NCBI GenBank assembly: GCA_024515975.1 | Contig: JAMSKV010000001.1 | Location: forward strand, 248,001-312,000 | Length of the DNA stretch: 64,000 nucleotides | Source of the DNA: Endosaccharibacter trunci | GTDB lineage: Bacteria; Pseudomonadota; Alphaproteobacteria; Acetobacterales; Acetobacteraceae | Direction of reading: 5' to 3' | Part shown: piece by piece, positions 8,338-17,897 of the stretch | Layout of the letters: each line of letters begins with the position of its first letter | Position numbering within the stretch: the first letter of the stretch is position 1 | Made by a program: the position numbers and the translations under genes | The notes under the pieces: generated by a model | What the model saw: the letters and a program-made list of their open reading frames with translations, nothing else | Told to the model about the DNA's origin: nothing | The model's database searches: none

Positions 8338-9123
8338 TCACGCCGGCGGCAGAACCGTCGCCAGGCTCAGCAGCACGCATTCCGCGGCCATTACGCAGGC
8401 GCCCAGCACGTCCCCCGTGCGTCCGCCCAGGCGTGAGACGGCGAAACGGCTGATCCCCCATCCGACCACGACCGACACGACCAGCGCGCCCGGCACGAGC
8501 CGCAGCGGCAGCGTTGCGACCGCGATCAGTGTCGCGGTCAGGACCATTCCCGCGAGAACCGGACACGTCGGCGTGCCGAGCGACCTGCCCAGCCCGTCCG
8601 CGCGTGCCGGCGGCAATCGCAGTACGGGCAGCATGGCCATGCGCGACAGCGCGCAGGCGGCGGCGAGTATCCCGATCGTTTCCGGGCCCGGACGCGAGGC
8701 CAGTGCCGACATCGCGCCGAAGCGGATCAGCAGGCAGATGCCGAGAGCCAGCGCGCCGAACGCGCCGATGCGGCTGTCGCGCATGATCTCCAGCCGCTGC
8801 TCGGGCGTGTGTCCGCCGCCGCACCCATCCGCGAGATCGGCCAGACCGTCCTCATGCAGGCCGCCGGTCAGCAGCAGGGCGGCGCAAAGCGCCCAGGCGG
8901 CGGCGAGTCCCGGCCCGAATCCGATGGACCGGGCGCCCACCAGCCCCGTCCCGACCAGCGCGCCGATCGCGGCGCCGGCCAACGGATAGCACCAGATCGC
9001 CCGTCCGGGCCGGTAGGGCTGACCCGGCCGCACCAGCCAGCCGACCGGAAAGTGCGTCAGCAGGCCGAACCCGGCCGCGAGATCGGCGCCGAGCCCGGCC
9101 AGAACCCGGCCGGCTCCGCTCAT
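8338..9123 (-). CDS. cobS: Adenosylcobinamide-GDP ribazoletransferase (cobalamin synthase)
   Basis: A 261-residue integral membrane enzyme that joins adenosylcobinamide-GDP to alpha-ribazole (or its phosphate), the last assembly step of cobalamin. GGLHEDGLADLADGCGGG near residue 85 is the acidic metal-binding signature of the CobS/CobV family, and most of the rest is hydrophobic helices. The ATG at 9123 overlaps the cobT stop by 4 bases, so translation is coupled. It is the last gene of the cobB-cobT-cobS run. It should not be confused with the AAA subunit of cobaltochelatase, also called CobS, which is not in this window. Confidence 0.95.
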   Translation of the reverse strand: MSGAGRVLAGLGADLAAGFGLLTHFPVGWLVRPGQPYRPGRAIWCYPLAGAAIGALVGTGLVGARSIGFGPGLAAAWALCAALLLTGGLHEDGLADLADGCGGGHTPEQRLEIMRDSRIGAFGALALGICLLIRFGAMSALASRPGPETIGILAAACALSRMAMLPVLRLPPARADGLGRSLGTPTCPVLAGMVLTATLIAVATLPLRLVPGALVVSVVVGWGISRFAVSRLGGRTGDVLGACVMAAECVLLSLATVLPPA

Positions 9124-10136
9124 GCCCGGTCCGATACGCCGGCTTCGGCGAAGGAAGCCATGCCGGCATGGCAGGCGCAGGAGGCGCGCAGGATCGGCAC
9201 CGCCAGAGCCGCTCCGGAGCCCTCACCCAGACGCAGTCCCAGATCCAGGATCGGCTCCTGCCCGAGACGTTCCGCCAGCGCCCTGTGCCCGGCCTCCGCG
9301 GAGCGATGGGCGATGCGGGCGTGGTCGAGCGCCGCCGGGTCGAGCGCGAACAGAGGAGCGGCGGCGGCGGTGCAGACGAACCCGTCCAGCAGCACCGGCA
9401 CGCCGAGCCGCCGTGCCTCCAGCGTCGCGCCGAGGATCGCCGCCAGTTCCAGACCGCCGAGCCGGCGCGCGATCTCCAGCGGATCGCCACGGGCGGTCTC
9501 GTGCAGGCGCAGCGCGCGGTCGATCACCGCCGCCTTGCGGGCGACGCCCTCGTCATCCAGCCCGGTGCCGCGTCCGGCCCAGGCCGCGCCGGGCCCGCCG
9601 AACAGCCCGGCGCAGAGCGCGCTGGCGACGGTGGTGTTGCCGATTCCCATCTCGCCCAGACACAGCAGATCGGTATCCGGCGCGACCGACCCGGCGCCGG
9701 TTTCCACCGCGCGCAGGAAGCCGTCGGCGTCCATCGCCGGTTCCCGGCTGAGATCCCGGGTCGGTTCGAGCCCGTTCATCTCCACGACCCGCAGCTCCGC
9801 GCCGGCGACCCTGGCAAGCTGGCTGATGGCGGCCCCGCCGACGGCGAAATTCGCCACCATCTGCGCGGTGACGGCGGGCGGGTAGGGCGACACGTTCTGC
9901 GCGGCAACGCCGTGATTGCCGGCGAAGACCAGGACGGAAACCCGGTCGAGACGCGGCACCGGCCGGTCCTGCCAGCGCGCCAGCCAGGCGGCGAGCAACT
10001 CCAGCTGGCCGAGGCTGCCGGGCGGCTTCGTCAGCACCGCCTGACGGGCCTGCACCGCCGCTTCGGCCGCCGCGCTGCCGGCGGGAAGGGTGCCGCAAGC
10101 GGCACGGAGGGCGTCGAGATCGGAAAAACGGGTCAT
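9120..10136 (-). CDS. cobT: Nicotinate-nucleotide--dimethylbenzimidazole phosphoribosyltransferase
   Basis: A 338-residue enzyme that makes alpha-ribazole phosphate from nicotinate mononucleotide and 5,6-dimethylbenzimidazole, activating the lower ligand of B12. Recognisable segments are KPPGSLGQLELLAAWLA near residue 37, VFAGNHGVAAQ, LLCLGEMGIGNTTVASAL near residue 155 and, towards the C terminus, LDLGLRLGEGSGAALA, which includes the catalytic glutamate region of the family. Length is normal. It overlaps cobB upstream and cobS downstream by 4 bases each. Together with cobS and perhaps the nearby histidine phosphatase it forms the nucleotide-loop module. Confidence 0.95.
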   Translation of the reverse strand: MTRFSDLDALRAACGTLPAGSAAAEAAVQARQAVLTKPPGSLGQLELLAAWLARWQDRPVPRLDRVSVLVFAGNHGVAAQNVSPYPPAVTAQMVANFAVGGAAISQLARVAGAELRVVEMNGLEPTRDLSREPAMDADGFLRAVETGAGSVAPDTDLLCLGEMGIGNTTVASALCAGLFGGPGAAWAGRGTGLDDEGVARKAAVIDRALRLHETARGDPLEIARRLGGLELAAILGATLEARRLGVPVLLDGFVCTAAAAPLFALDPAALDHARIAHRSAEAGHRALAERLGQEPILDLGLRLGEGSGAALAVPILRASCACHAGMASFAEAGVSDRA

Positions 10137-11458
10137 TCGCTGGGCTGCCGTGCAATGACGTGGAAGAACGAGCCGGAGACGAGGCCGCGCTGTTGGCCCG
10201 CGGTGCCGAGATCGGTGCCGTTGGCGTCGCGCAGACGGGCGAGCGGCGGATCGCCGCCGGCATCGGTCTCGGTCGCGTAATGGAATTCATGGCCGCGCAG
10301 CGTTGTGCCGGCCGGACCCAGCGTCGAGTCGCCCAGAAGCGTGGCTTCGCGATAGCCCAGATGCATCCGGCGTTTGGCGAACGAGGTGGAATGACCGAGC
10401 AGCCCGGCCATGGCATGGGTGACTCCGTCCGCATCGACCAGCGTGCGGCCCAGAACCATGTGGCCGCCGCATTCGCCATGCACGGGGCGGGTGTCCGCGA
10501 ACCGGCGCAGGCTGGACAGGAAGCGTTCCGCGGCGGCGAGCCGTCCGGCGTGCAACTCGGGATAGCCGCCGGGAAGCCAGACGTAATCGCAGCTGTCCGG
10601 CGGCGGCTCGTCTGCGAGCGGGGAGAAGGGAAACAGCTCCGCTCCGGCTTCGCGCCACCCGTCGCGAAGATGCGGGTAGAGAAAGGAGAACGCATCATCC
10701 TCCGCGATGGCGATGCGCTGTCCCGGCGGCGGCACGCAGGCGAGCGTTGCGCCGCCCTGGTCGGCGAGCGGCGCCGCGATGTCGAGGATCGCGTCCAGAT
10801 CGAGATCGCGCTCGGCCATCGCCGCCAGCCTGCCGAGCAGGGCGGGCAAGGCGCCGTTCTCCCGTGCCTGGACCAAGCCGAGATGGCGTTCCGGCAGCGC
10901 GAGCCCGTTATCGCGTCCGATCGCGCCCAGCACGGGAATGCCGGATGCCGCCAGAGCGCGCGCGCAGCCGTCGCGATGCCGCGGCGAGCCGACCCGGTTG
11001 AGGATCACGCCCGCGATCCGCACGCCTGGCCGGAAGCTGGCGAACCCTTTGGCGACGGCGGCCACGGATTGCGACTGGCCGGACACGTCGAGCACCAGGA
11101 TCACCGGCAGGCCGAACGCCTCGGCCAGATCCGCGGCGCTCCCCGTGCGTCCCGCCGCGTCGCCGGCGCCGTCGAACAGGCCCATCGCCGATTCCACCAC
11201 CACCAGCTCCGCCGAGTCGGAGGCGCGTCGCAGCATTGCGCGCAGCACAGGCGGCGGCATCGCCCAGCTATCCAGCGTCAGGCTGGGGCGTCCGCTGGCG
11301 GCCTCGTGGAAGGCGGGATCGATGTAGTCGGGGCCGGATTTGGCCGCGCGTACGGCGAGGCCACGGGCGCGGAGCGCGGCCAGGATCGCCAGGGTCGCCG
11401 TGGTCTTGCCGCCGCCGGAGCGCGGAGCGGCGACGAGCAAGGCTTTTGGTGCGGTCAT
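10133..11458 (-). CDS. cobB: Cobyrinate / hydrogenobyrinate a,c-diamide synthase
   Basis: A 441-residue amidotransferase that converts the a and c carboxylates of the corrin ring to amides, using glutamine and ATP. The N-terminal dethiobiotin-synthetase-like domain has the P-loop AAPRSGGGKTT near residue 10. The C-terminal class I glutaminase domain has RPVHGECGGHMVLG, whose cysteine is the nucleophile, and a late HEFHY. In the aerobic pathway the substrate is hydrogenobyrinate before cobalt insertion. It heads the cobB-cobT-cobS run and is divergent from cbiD, with a gap of about 100 bases that must hold both promoters; no riboswitch is visible there. Confidence 0.93.
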   Translation of the reverse strand: MTAPKALLVAAPRSGGGKTTATLAILAALRARGLAVRAAKSGPDYIDPAFHEAASGRPSLTLDSWAMPPPVLRAMLRRASDSAELVVVESAMGLFDGAGDAAGRTGSAADLAEAFGLPVILVLDVSGQSQSVAAVAKGFASFRPGVRIAGVILNRVGSPRHRDGCARALAASGIPVLGAIGRDNGLALPERHLGLVQARENGALPALLGRLAAMAERDLDLDAILDIAAPLADQGGATLACVPPPGQRIAIAEDDAFSFLYPHLRDGWREAGAELFPFSPLADEPPPDSCDYVWLPGGYPELHAGRLAAAERFLSSLRRFADTRPVHGECGGHMVLGRTLVDADGVTHAMAGLLGHSTSFAKRRMHLGYREATLLGDSTLGPAGTTLRGHEFHYATETDAGGDPPLARLRDANGTDLGTAGQQRGLVSGSFFHVIARQPSE

Positions 11459-11562
11459 CTGCGGCTCCCCTGGCGCGCGAAGGCGCCGATGGTGCGAGCC
11501 GGGACGTTGCTTCTACAACAGCGGCACAGGCGTCGTGTCCAAGCCGGGCGAGGGAGGGTTTG

Positions 11563-12672
11563 ATGGCTGAGCAAACGCTCCGGCGCGGCTGGACCACCGG
11601 GAGCTGCGCCGCCGCCGCCGCCAAGGCGGCCTGGACGGCGCTGTGCGGCGGCGGGTTTCCCGATCCGGTGGAGATCGGCCTGCCAGGCGGCGGACGCGCG
11701 GCATTCGCGCTCGCGGAAAGCGCGCTGCAGGGCGACAGGGCCTCCGCCGGAGTGGTGAAGGATGCGGGCGACGATCCGGATGTCACCCATGGCGCGCTGA
11801 TCCGAGCCGTGCTGCGCCGTCTGCCGCCGGGGAGCGGTCTGGTGTTCCGGGCGGGCGAGGGGGTGGGCACGATCACGCGCCCCGGCCTGCCGTTGCCGCC
11901 GGGGGAGCCCGCCATCAATCCCGTGCCGCGACGCATGATTGCCGCTGCCCTGGCTGAAGTCGCGCCGGGCGTGGCGGTGGATGCGGAGATCACCGTGTCC
12001 GTGCCGGGCGGCGCGTTGCTGGCGCAGCGCACGCTGAACGGGCGGCTCGGGATCGTCGGCGGCCTGTCCATCCTGGGCACCACCGGAATCGTGGTGCCGT
12101 TCTCCTGCGCCGCCTGGATCGACACCATCAGGCGCGGCATCGACGTGGCGCGGGCGATGGGGATCGCGCACGTCGCCGGCGCGACCGGCAACACCTCCGA
12201 GCGGGCGATCCAGGCGCTGCACGGCTTGCCGGAGGTCGCGCTGATCGAGATGGGCGATTTCGCCGGGGGCATGCTGAAATATCTGCGTGACCATCCGGTG
12301 CCGCGCGTGACCGTCGCCGGCGGGCTGGCCAAGCTGGCCAAGCTCTCGCAAGGGCGGCTCGATCTGCACTCCAAACGCGGACAGCTCGACATGGACGGGC
12401 TGGCGTCGCTGGCGCACGAGGCCGGCGCCGCACCGGAACTGGCGCAGGCGATCGCCGGGGCCAATACGGGCGCGCAGGCTTTCGCCCTGGCGCGCGAGAA
12501 CGGGCTCGCTCTGGGCGAGGTGGTGGCGGAGCGGGCCTGGCGCGTCGCCGCCGCCGTGCTGGACGGTGCGCCGGTCGCGCTGGACGTGGTTCTGTTCGAC
12601 CGCGACGGCGTGTCGCATGGGGCGTTCGGCCCGGAGCCGGTGCCCGATCACGGTCTGAACCGTCTGCGGTAG
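11563..12672 (+). CDS. cbiD: Cobalt-precorrin-5B C1-methyltransferase
   Basis: A 369-residue protein beginning [18 protein letters not shown], the hallmark N terminus of Cbi[16 protein letters not shown] in the middle and [15 protein letters not shown] further on are also typical. CbiD methylates C1 during ring contraction; it belongs to the anaerobic pathway but replaces CobF in many aerobic producers. The ATG at 11563 has an excellent Shine-Dalgarno (AGGGAGG) upstream; longer in-frame starts would run into the cobB promoter region. It is the only plus-strand gene among neighbouring minus-strand cob genes, and its last 25 bases overlap the 3' end of cobM. Confidence 0.95.
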   Translation: MAEQTLRRGWTTGSCAAAAAKAAWTALCGGGFPDPVEIGLPGGGRAAFALAESALQGDRASAGVVKDAGDDPDVTHGALIRAVLRRLPPGSGLVFRAGEGVGTITRPGLPLPPGEPAINPVPRRMIAAALAEVAPGVAVDAEITVSVPGGALLAQRTLNGRLGIVGGLSILGTTGIVVPFSCAAWIDTIRRGIDVARAMGIAHVAGATGNTSERAIQALHGLPEVALIEMGDFAGGMLKYLRDHPVPRVTVAGGLAKLAKLSQGRLDLHSKRGQLDMDGLASLAHEAGAAPELAQAIAGANTGAQAFALARENGLALGEVVAERAWRVAAAVLDGAPVALDVVLFDRDGVSHGAFGPEPVPDHGLNRLR

Positions 12673-13400
12673 TCCGGGTCGTAGAGCGCGCTGTCGCGGA
12701 AGCCGTCCGGCGCCAGGGCGCGTCCGACCAGCACCAGCGCGGTGCGTTCGATCGCCTCGGTCTCCATCAGGGACAGGATCGTGCCGAGCGTGCCGCGCAC
12801 GACCCGCTGGTCCGGCCAGGAGATCCGCGCGGCGACGACCACCGGGCACTCCGCGCCGCCGAGCGGCAGCAGCGTCTCGACGATCGCGGGCAAAGCGTGG
12901 ATCGCCAGGTGGATCGCCAGCGTGGCCCCGGTCGCGGCGAACGCCTCGAGGCTTTCGGCGGGCGGCATGGCGGAGGCGCGGCCGCCGACCCGTGTGAGCA
13001 CGACGCTCTGCGCCAGCCCGGGCACGGTCAGTTCGCGCCCCAGCGTGGCGGCGGCGGCGGCGAAGGCCGGCACGCCAGGGGTGAGGGTGTAGGGGATGCC
13101 GTGCCTGTCGAGACGGCGGATCTGCTCGGCAACCGCGCTGTAGATCGACAGATCGCCGGAATGGAGCCGGGCCACGTCCTGCCCGGCCTGGTGGGCGCGC
13201 AGGAACTCGGCTTCGATGTCGTCCAGCGACAGAGCGGCGGTGTCGACCAGACGCGCATCCGGCGGGCAGTGGCGCAGCATCTCGCGCGGCACGATCGAAC
13301 CGGCGTGGAGACAGACCGGACAGCGCGCCAGCAGGTCGCGACCGCGCAGGGTGAGCAGGTCCGGATCGCCGGGGCCGGCGCCGATGAAATGCACCGTCAT
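12648..13400 (-). CDS. cobM: Precorrin-4 C11-methyltransferase
   Basis: A 250-residue SAM-dependent tetrapyrrole methylase. The N-terminal [17 protein letters not shown] is the family glycine-rich loop. [14 protein letters not shown] near residue 80 and TLTPGVPAF are typical of CobM/CbiF, which adds the C11 methyl group to precorrin-4. It overlaps cobE upstream by 4 bases (ATGA), forming a cobL-cobE-cobM run, and its 3' end overlaps the convergent cbiD by 25 bases, leaving no room for a terminator between them. Length is normal. Confidence 0.94.
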   Translation of the reverse strand: MTVHFIGAGPGDPDLLTLRGRDLLARCPVCLHAGSIVPREMLRHCPPDARLVDTAALSLDDIEAEFLRAHQAGQDVARLHSGDLSIYSAVAEQIRRLDRHGIPYTLTPGVPAFAAAAATLGRELTVPGLAQSVVLTRVGGRASAMPPAESLEAFAATGATLAIHLAIHALPAIVETLLPLGGAECPVVVAARISWPDQRVVRGTLGTILSLMETEAIERTALVLVGRALAPDGFRDSALYDPDYRRRFRP

Positions 13401-13792
13401 GGTCGGGTTGTGTCCGGTGTTGCGAGCGGAGACAGGCCGGCCATGGCGCAGGTGGCGTTCGCCCCGGCAATCCGTGGCAGCAGCAGGAGGGCGCCGGGGC
13501 CGGACGCGGCCAGGGCACAGGCTTCGGCGACGGACGCCAGACCGACGGCCCGCCGCGCGGCGTCGGATCGGGTCGGGCAGAAGGGCTGCGCCCGCAGCAG
13601 GGCGGCCTCGTCGACGATGGCGAGCGGGAGACCCAGCCGGTCCGCCGCCGCGCGGAGGACCGGGCCGTCGCGGAACCAGGGCGCTGCCAGGAGGGCGGGA
13701 CGGTGGCCGCTTCGCTCGGCCGCCTCGACCACGAGTTGCACGATGTCCTCCATGGCGCAGCCTGGGCGGAAACCGAGCCCGGCGGCGATCAT
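13397..13792 (-). CDS. cobE: Cobalamin biosynthesis protein CobE (CbiG C-terminal domain)
   Basis: A 131-residue protein consisting of one CbiG C-terminal domain: [12 protein letters not shown] at the start, [12 protein letters not shown] in the middle and the [17 protein letters not shown] segment later. CobE is essential for B12 in aerobic producers and is proposed to bind or hand over corrin intermediates, but its exact activity is unsettled. The ATG at 13792 overlaps the cobL stop by 4 bases, and its stop overlaps cobM by 4 bases. Upstream reading in the same frame is only the shadow of cobL. Confidence 0.88.
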   Translation of the reverse strand: MIAAGLGFRPGCAMEDIVQLVVEAAERSGHRPALLAAPWFRDGPVLRAAADRLGLPLAIVDEAALLRAQPFCPTRSDAARRAVGLASVAEACALAASGPGALLLLPRIAGANATCAMAGLSPLATPDTTRP

Positions 13793-14991
13793 GGATGCAC
13801 CACGGCGTATTGGGTGACGGTCATCGCCGGGCGGAAGCCGCGCATCGTCCCGATCCGGTCCAGACGCTCGACCGAAAGCCGGGTCAGCGCGCCGCCCCAG
13901 CGCGCATGGGCGTCGAACAGGACGGCCTCGGTCTCGATCGTGACCGCGTTCACCACCAGCCGGCCGCCCGGACGCAGCGCGGCCCAGCATCGCTCCAGCA
14001 CGCCCGGAATGGCAGCGCCGCCGCCGACGAACACGGCGTCCGGGGTGGCGAGCCCGTCCAGACCCTCCGGCGCGGCGCGCGGCAGCACCAGCAGGTCCGG
14101 CACGCCAAGGCTGGCGGCGTTGCGCGCGGTCCGCGCCGCGCGATCGGCGCGCGGCTCCAGCGCCACGGCCCGGTTGGCGGGATGACGCAACATCCATTCG
14201 ATGCCGACAGAGCCGGACCCGGCGCCGATATCCCACAGCACGCCGCCGCGAAACGGCTGCAGCGCGGCCAGGGTGGCGGCCCGGATCTCCTGCTTGGTGA
14301 TCTGTCCGTCATGCTCGAAGAACCGGTCCGGCAGGCCCGTTGCCAGCGGGATCGGCCGCGCATCCGGGCCGGCGACGAGCTCGATGGCCAGCATGTTCAG
14401 GGCGGCGACCGGCCGGTCCGGCGGTCCGGACAGTTCGGTGACGCGTTCGCGCGGCCCGCCCAGAGCTTCCAGCAGAACGATGCGCGAGCCGCCGAAGCCA
14501 TGCGCAACCAGTAAATTCCTGACCGCTTCGGGCGAGGACGCATCGGCGCACAGCACCAGCAGGCGCGCGCCGGGCTGCAGGGCTGGCAGCAGCGTCTCGA
14601 TCGGCCGGCCGCAGATGGAGAGCTGCGCGCTGTCCTGCAGGCTCCAGCCGAGACGCGCGCAAGCGAGCGAGAAGGCGGACGGGGCCGGCAGGCAGAGCAT
14701 CTCGGCCGGGGCGACATGACGCATCAGCAGCGACCCGACGCCGAAACAGAACGGATCGCCGGAAGCCAGCACCACGACGGGTTCGCCGCGATGCGCGAGG
14801 ATCGACGGGATCGCGCCCTCCATCGGGCTCGGCCAGGGCAGGGTTTTCGCCCCGATCAGCGGGGCGGCCAGCGCCAGATGCCGCTTGCCGCCCACCACCA
14901 GGCGCGCGTTTCGCAGCAGCGCGCGGGCTTGCTCACGCAGGCCCTCGACACCGTCCTCGCCGATGCCGAGGATGGAGAGCCACGCGGTCAT
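13789..14991 (-). CDS. cobL: Precorrin-6Y C5,15-methyltransferase (decarboxylating)
   Basis: A 400-residue fusion. The N-terminal half ([13 protein letters not shown], then [14 protein letters not shown]) is a CbiE-type tetrapyrrole methylase. The C-terminal half from about residue 215 ([14 protein letters not shown], then [15 protein letters not shown]) is a CbiT-type Rossmann methyltransferase. Together they methylate C5 and C15 and decarboxylate the C12 acetate of precorrin-6Y. It is the first gene of cobL-cobE-cobM. Its start lies only 20 bases from the divergent cobK start, so the two promoters must reach into the neighbouring coding regions. Confidence 0.95.
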   Translation of the reverse strand: MTAWLSILGIGEDGVEGLREQARALLRNARLVVGGKRHLALAAPLIGAKTLPWPSPMEGAIPSILAHRGEPVVVLASGDPFCFGVGSLLMRHVAPAEMLCLPAPSAFSLACARLGWSLQDSAQLSICGRPIETLLPALQPGARLLVLCADASSPEAVRNLLVAHGFGGSRIVLLEALGGPRERVTELSGPPDRPVAALNMLAIELVAGPDARPIPLATGLPDRFFEHDGQITKQEIRAATLAALQPFRGGVLWDIGAGSGSVGIEWMLRHPANRAVALEPRADRAARTARNAASLGVPDLLVLPRAAPEGLDGLATPDAVFVGGGAAIPGVLERCWAALRPGGRLVVNAVTIETEAVLFDAHARWGGALTRLSVERLDRIGTMRGFRPAMTVTQYAVVHP

Positions 14992-15011
14992 GCCGACCCC
15001 CGGAGACGAGA

Positions 15012-15788
15012 ATGCCGAGCCCGATCCCCATCCTGATCCTGGGCGGCACGGCGGAAGCCCGCGCGCTGGCGGCGTCGCTCCGCGATGACGGCCGGTTCGC
15101 GCCGCTGCTGTCGCTGGCCGGCGCCACCGAACATCCGGTCGAGCAGCCGGTGCCGACGCGCAGCGGCGGGTTCGGAGGAGCGGAGGGGCTGGCCTCGTTC
15201 CTGCGCGACAACGGGATCCGCGCCGTGGTGGATGCGACGCATCCGTTCGCCACCCGGATCAGCGCCAACGCGGCGCGCGCCTGTCTGGCGGCGGCGGTGG
15301 AACTGGTACGGATCGAGCGCCCCGCCTGGTCGCTGGCCGGGCATGAGCGCTGGACGGAGGTCGAGGACATGGAAGCGGCGGCGGCGTATCTCGGCCGGCG
15401 CCCCCTGCGCGTGTTCCTGACGGTGGGGCGGCGCGATCTGGAACCCTTCAAGCACCAGAAGCAGCATTTCTTTCTGGTGCGCAGCGTGGAAGCGCCGCCA
15501 GCCGCCTTGCTGCCGCCGCGCTGTCGTGTGGTCACCGCGCGCGGGCCGTTCACGGTCGAGGAGGAGCGGGCGCTGATGCTGCGCCATCGAATCCAGGTTC
15601 TGGTGTGCAAGAACAGCGGCGGCGCGTCGGTGGCGGCGAAGCTCGACGTGGCGGAGCAGGAACGCTTTCCGGTGATCCTGGTGAAGCGCCCGCCGGCGGC
15701 GGAGTCCCGGGCGGTCCCTGGCTGGCGCGAGGCGCTGGAATGGCTGGAGGCGCTGCATCATTCGGCCGAAATGCTGCGGGCGGTGTAG
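15012..15788 (+). CDS. cobK: Precorrin-6A reductase
   Basis: A 258-residue NADPH-dependent reductase that converts precorrin-6A to 6B. ILILGGTAEARALAASL at the N terminus is the nucleotide-binding signature of CobK/CbiJ. Other family segments are VVDATHPFATRISANA near residue 75, LTVGRRDLEPF, and VCKNSGGASVAAKLDVA near the C terminus. The ATG at 15012 has GGAG about 6 bases upstream. It stands alone on the plus strand between two minus-strand cob runs and its 3' end overlaps cobJ by 31 bases in convergent orientation. Confidence 0.95.
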   Translation: MPSPIPILILGGTAEARALAASLRDDGRFAPLLSLAGATEHPVEQPVPTRSGGFGGAEGLASFLRDNGIRAVVDATHPFATRISANAARACLAAAVELVRIERPAWSLAGHERWTEVEDMEAAAAYLGRRPLRVFLTVGRRDLEPFKHQKQHFFLVRSVEAPPAALLPPRCRVVTARGPFTVEEERALMLRHRIQVLVCKNSGGASVAAKLDVAEQERFPVILVKRPPAAESRAVPGWREALEWLEALHHSAEMLRAV

Positions 15789-16516
15789 AGCCAGAAGCTG
15801 CCGTCCGGCCGCGCGATCGCGCGCGTTCCCGGGCCGCCGACCAGAACGAGCGTGCGCATGTCGGCGAAGTCGGGTTTTGCGTCCCCCAGCGTGCAAAGCC
15901 GGATGCGTTCGTCGGCGCGCGACACCGCGGTGGCGAACAGCACGGGCCGTTCCGGCGGCAGCAGAGCGCGCAGGCGCTCGAAGGCGGCGCCGAGCTGCCA
16001 CGGCCGGGCCTGCGAGATCGGGTTGTAGAGCGCCACCACGAAGCCCGCCGATGCCGCGGCTTCCAGGCGTTGCAGAACCACCGGCCAGGGTTTCAGATTG
16101 TCCGACAGCGAGATGGCGCAGAAATCGCCGCCGAGAGGCGCACCGACACGGGCGGCCGCGGCCATCATCGCGGACACGCCGGGCAGGATCGAAACATCCA
16201 GCGCGCGCCAGGCGGGGTCGCCGGTCTCGATCGCCTCGAACACGGCGCTGGCCATGGCGAACACGCCCGGATCGCCGGCAGACACCACCGCGACGATCCG
16301 GCCGGATTCGGCAAGATTGAGCGCCAGTGTGGCACGATCGAGTTCGGCCCGGTTGTCGGAGACGTGCCGCACCACCTCCGGCCCGGTGCGCACGCGGGCC
16401 ACATAGGGGGCATAGCCGACAAGATCCGTCGCCTGCGCCAGGGCGTCGCTTGCCTGCGCGGTGCGCATCGCCTCGTCGCCCGGTCCGAGACCGATTACGA
16501 ACACACGGCCGCTCAT
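15758..16516 (-). CDS. cobJ: Precorrin-3B C17-methyltransferase
   Basis: A 252-residue tetrapyrrole methylase that adds the C17 methyl and drives ring contraction of precorrin-3B. The N-terminal VFVIGLGPGDEAMRT, VVSAGDPGVFAMA near residue 80 and FVVALYNPISQARPWQL are diagnostic of CobJ/CbiH. It is the last gene of the riboswitch-led minus-strand run and overlaps cobI by 4 bases. Its 3' end overlaps the convergent cobK by 31 bases. Length is that of stand-alone CobJ; there is no fusion to CobG or CbiG. Confidence 0.95.
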   Translation of the reverse strand: MSGRVFVIGLGPGDEAMRTAQASDALAQATDLVGYAPYVARVRTGPEVVRHVSDNRAELDRATLALNLAESGRIVAVVSAGDPGVFAMASAVFEAIETGDPAWRALDVSILPGVSAMMAAAARVGAPLGGDFCAISLSDNLKPWPVVLQRLEAAASAGFVVALYNPISQARPWQLGAAFERLRALLPPERPVLFATAVSRADERIRLCTLGDAKPDFADMRTLVLVGGPGTRAIARPDGSFWLYTARSISAE

Positions 16517-17244
16517 CTCGGGTTTTGCCGCCCGGGCACCAGGATCATGGAGAAATAGGGCGCGTCGTGCCCGTCCGTATCGCGGAGCGCGAGCAGGCGC
16601 TGTTTATCCTGCGTGCCGCGCTCGGCATAGATCGCGCGATCGAGCAGTCGGGCACGTTCGAGCGCGCGGCGAATCTTGGGCAGGTTGCGACCGACCTTCA
16701 TGATCACCGCCGCATCACAGTGCAAGAGGCGTTCCACCAGCGCATCCTCGCTGAGCGTTCCTGGAAGAACCGAAAGGACGTCGTCGCCGTGGGTGATGGG
16801 CAAGGCGGCGGCGGTCCAGCAGCCGCTCATGCCGGTGACGCCGGGAACCGCGCGATGCGGATAGCGCTCGCGCAGGCGATCGAACAGATACATGGCCGAG
16901 CCGTAGAAGAACGGATCGCCCTCGCACAGAAGAGAAACGTCCCGGCCACGATCGAGGTGATTGGCGATCTCGGCCGAGCAATCCTCGTAGAATGCCGTCA
17001 TCTGCTCCGCGTAGCGCGGATCGGACAGCGGCATCTCTGTCGTGAAGGGATATTCGAACCGCAACAGGGTGGCATCCGGGCGCAGCCTGTCCCCGGCGAT
17101 CGAGCGCGCATGCCCGACGCGGTCGCGACGGGCGAAGAACGCCACCACGCTGGCCTCGGCGATCAGCCTCGCCGCCTTCAACGTCATCAACTCGGGATCG
17201 CCGGGACCGAGGCCGATGACCTGCAACGTGCCGGTCGCGCTCAT
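16513..17244 (-). CDS. cobI: Precorrin-2 C20-methyltransferase
   Basis: A 243-residue tetrapyrrole methylase that converts precorrin-2 to precorrin-3A. LQVIGLGPGDPELMTLKA at the N terminus, SLLCEGDPFFYGSAMYL near residue 105 and AVPGVTGMSGCW are the expected motifs. The ATG at 17244 overlaps the cobH stop by 4 bases, and the stop overlaps cobJ by 4 bases. The frame upstream of 17244 is a shadow of cobH. Confidence 0.95.
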   Translation of the reverse strand: MSATGTLQVIGLGPGDPELMTLKAARLIAEASVVAFFARRDRVGHARSIAGDRLRPDATLLRFEYPFTTEMPLSDPRYAEQMTAFYEDCSAEIANHLDRGRDVSLLCEGDPFFYGSAMYLFDRLRERYPHRAVPGVTGMSGCWTAAALPITHGDDVLSVLPGTLSEDALVERLLHCDAAVIMKVGRNLPKIRRALERARLLDRAIYAERGTQDKQRLLALRDTDGHDAPYFSMILVPGRQNPR

Positions 17245-17897
17245 TCCGCGTCGCTCGCGACGGCATTCACCGCCGCCGCCGCCATCGCGCTGCCGCCCTG
17301 ACGGCCGAGCAAGGTGCAGAACGGCAGATCCCCGTATCCCGTCAGCGCTTCCTTGGATTCGATCGCGCCGATGAAGCCGACCGGAATGCCGATCACCGCG
17401 GCCGGTTTCGGCGCGCCCGAGTCCAGCATGTCGAGCAGATGGAACAGGGCGGTGGGCGCGTTGCCGATCGCGACCACGGCGCCGTCGAGCCGGTCGCCCC
17501 ATAGTTCGAGCGCTGCGGCCGAGCGCGTATTGCCGATCCGTGCGGCCAGGGCCGGGGTGTTCGGATCGCGCAGCGTGCAGATCACCGCATTCCCGGCCGG
17601 CAAACGCGCGCGCGTGATGCCGTGTGCCACCATCTCGGAATCGCAAAGGATCGGCGCGCCACGGCGCAGCGCGTCCCGTGCAGCTTGCGCGAACCCGTGC
17701 CCAAAGCGGATGCGGTCGGTGATCCCGACCATGCCGCAGGCATGGATGATCCGCACCGCGATGCGCCGCTCGGCCTCGGCGAACGCGGAGAGATCGGCCT
17801 CGGCGCGGATGGTCGCGAAGGAGTGGCGATAGATCTCGGCGCCGTCGCGCAAATAGTCGTAACGGCCGGGCGGGGGCGGAACGGGGAGTTCGGTCAC
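17241..17897 (-). CDS. cobH: Precorrin-8X methylmutase
   Basis: A 218-residue enzyme that moves the methyl group from C11 to C12, giving hydrogenobyrinate. EIYRHSFATIRAEADL near residue 25 holds the catalytic histidine. HACGMVGITDRIRFGHGF and, later, VIGIPVGFIGAIESKEAL complete the signature. The start chosen is the GTG at 17897, which overlaps the cobG stop as GTGA and gives the usual length; an upstream ATG at 17960 would lie within cobG. It is fourth from last in the riboswitch-led run. Confidence 0.93.
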   Translation of the reverse strand: MTELPVPPPPGRYDYLRDGAEIYRHSFATIRAEADLSAFAEAERRIAVRIIHACGMVGITDRIRFGHGFAQAARDALRRGAPILCDSEMVAHGITRARLPAGNAVICTLRDPNTPALAARIGNTRSAAALELWGDRLDGAVVAIGNAPTALFHLLDMLDSGAPKPAAVIGIPVGFIGAIESKEALTGYGDLPFCTLLGRQGGSAMAAAAVNAVASDAE

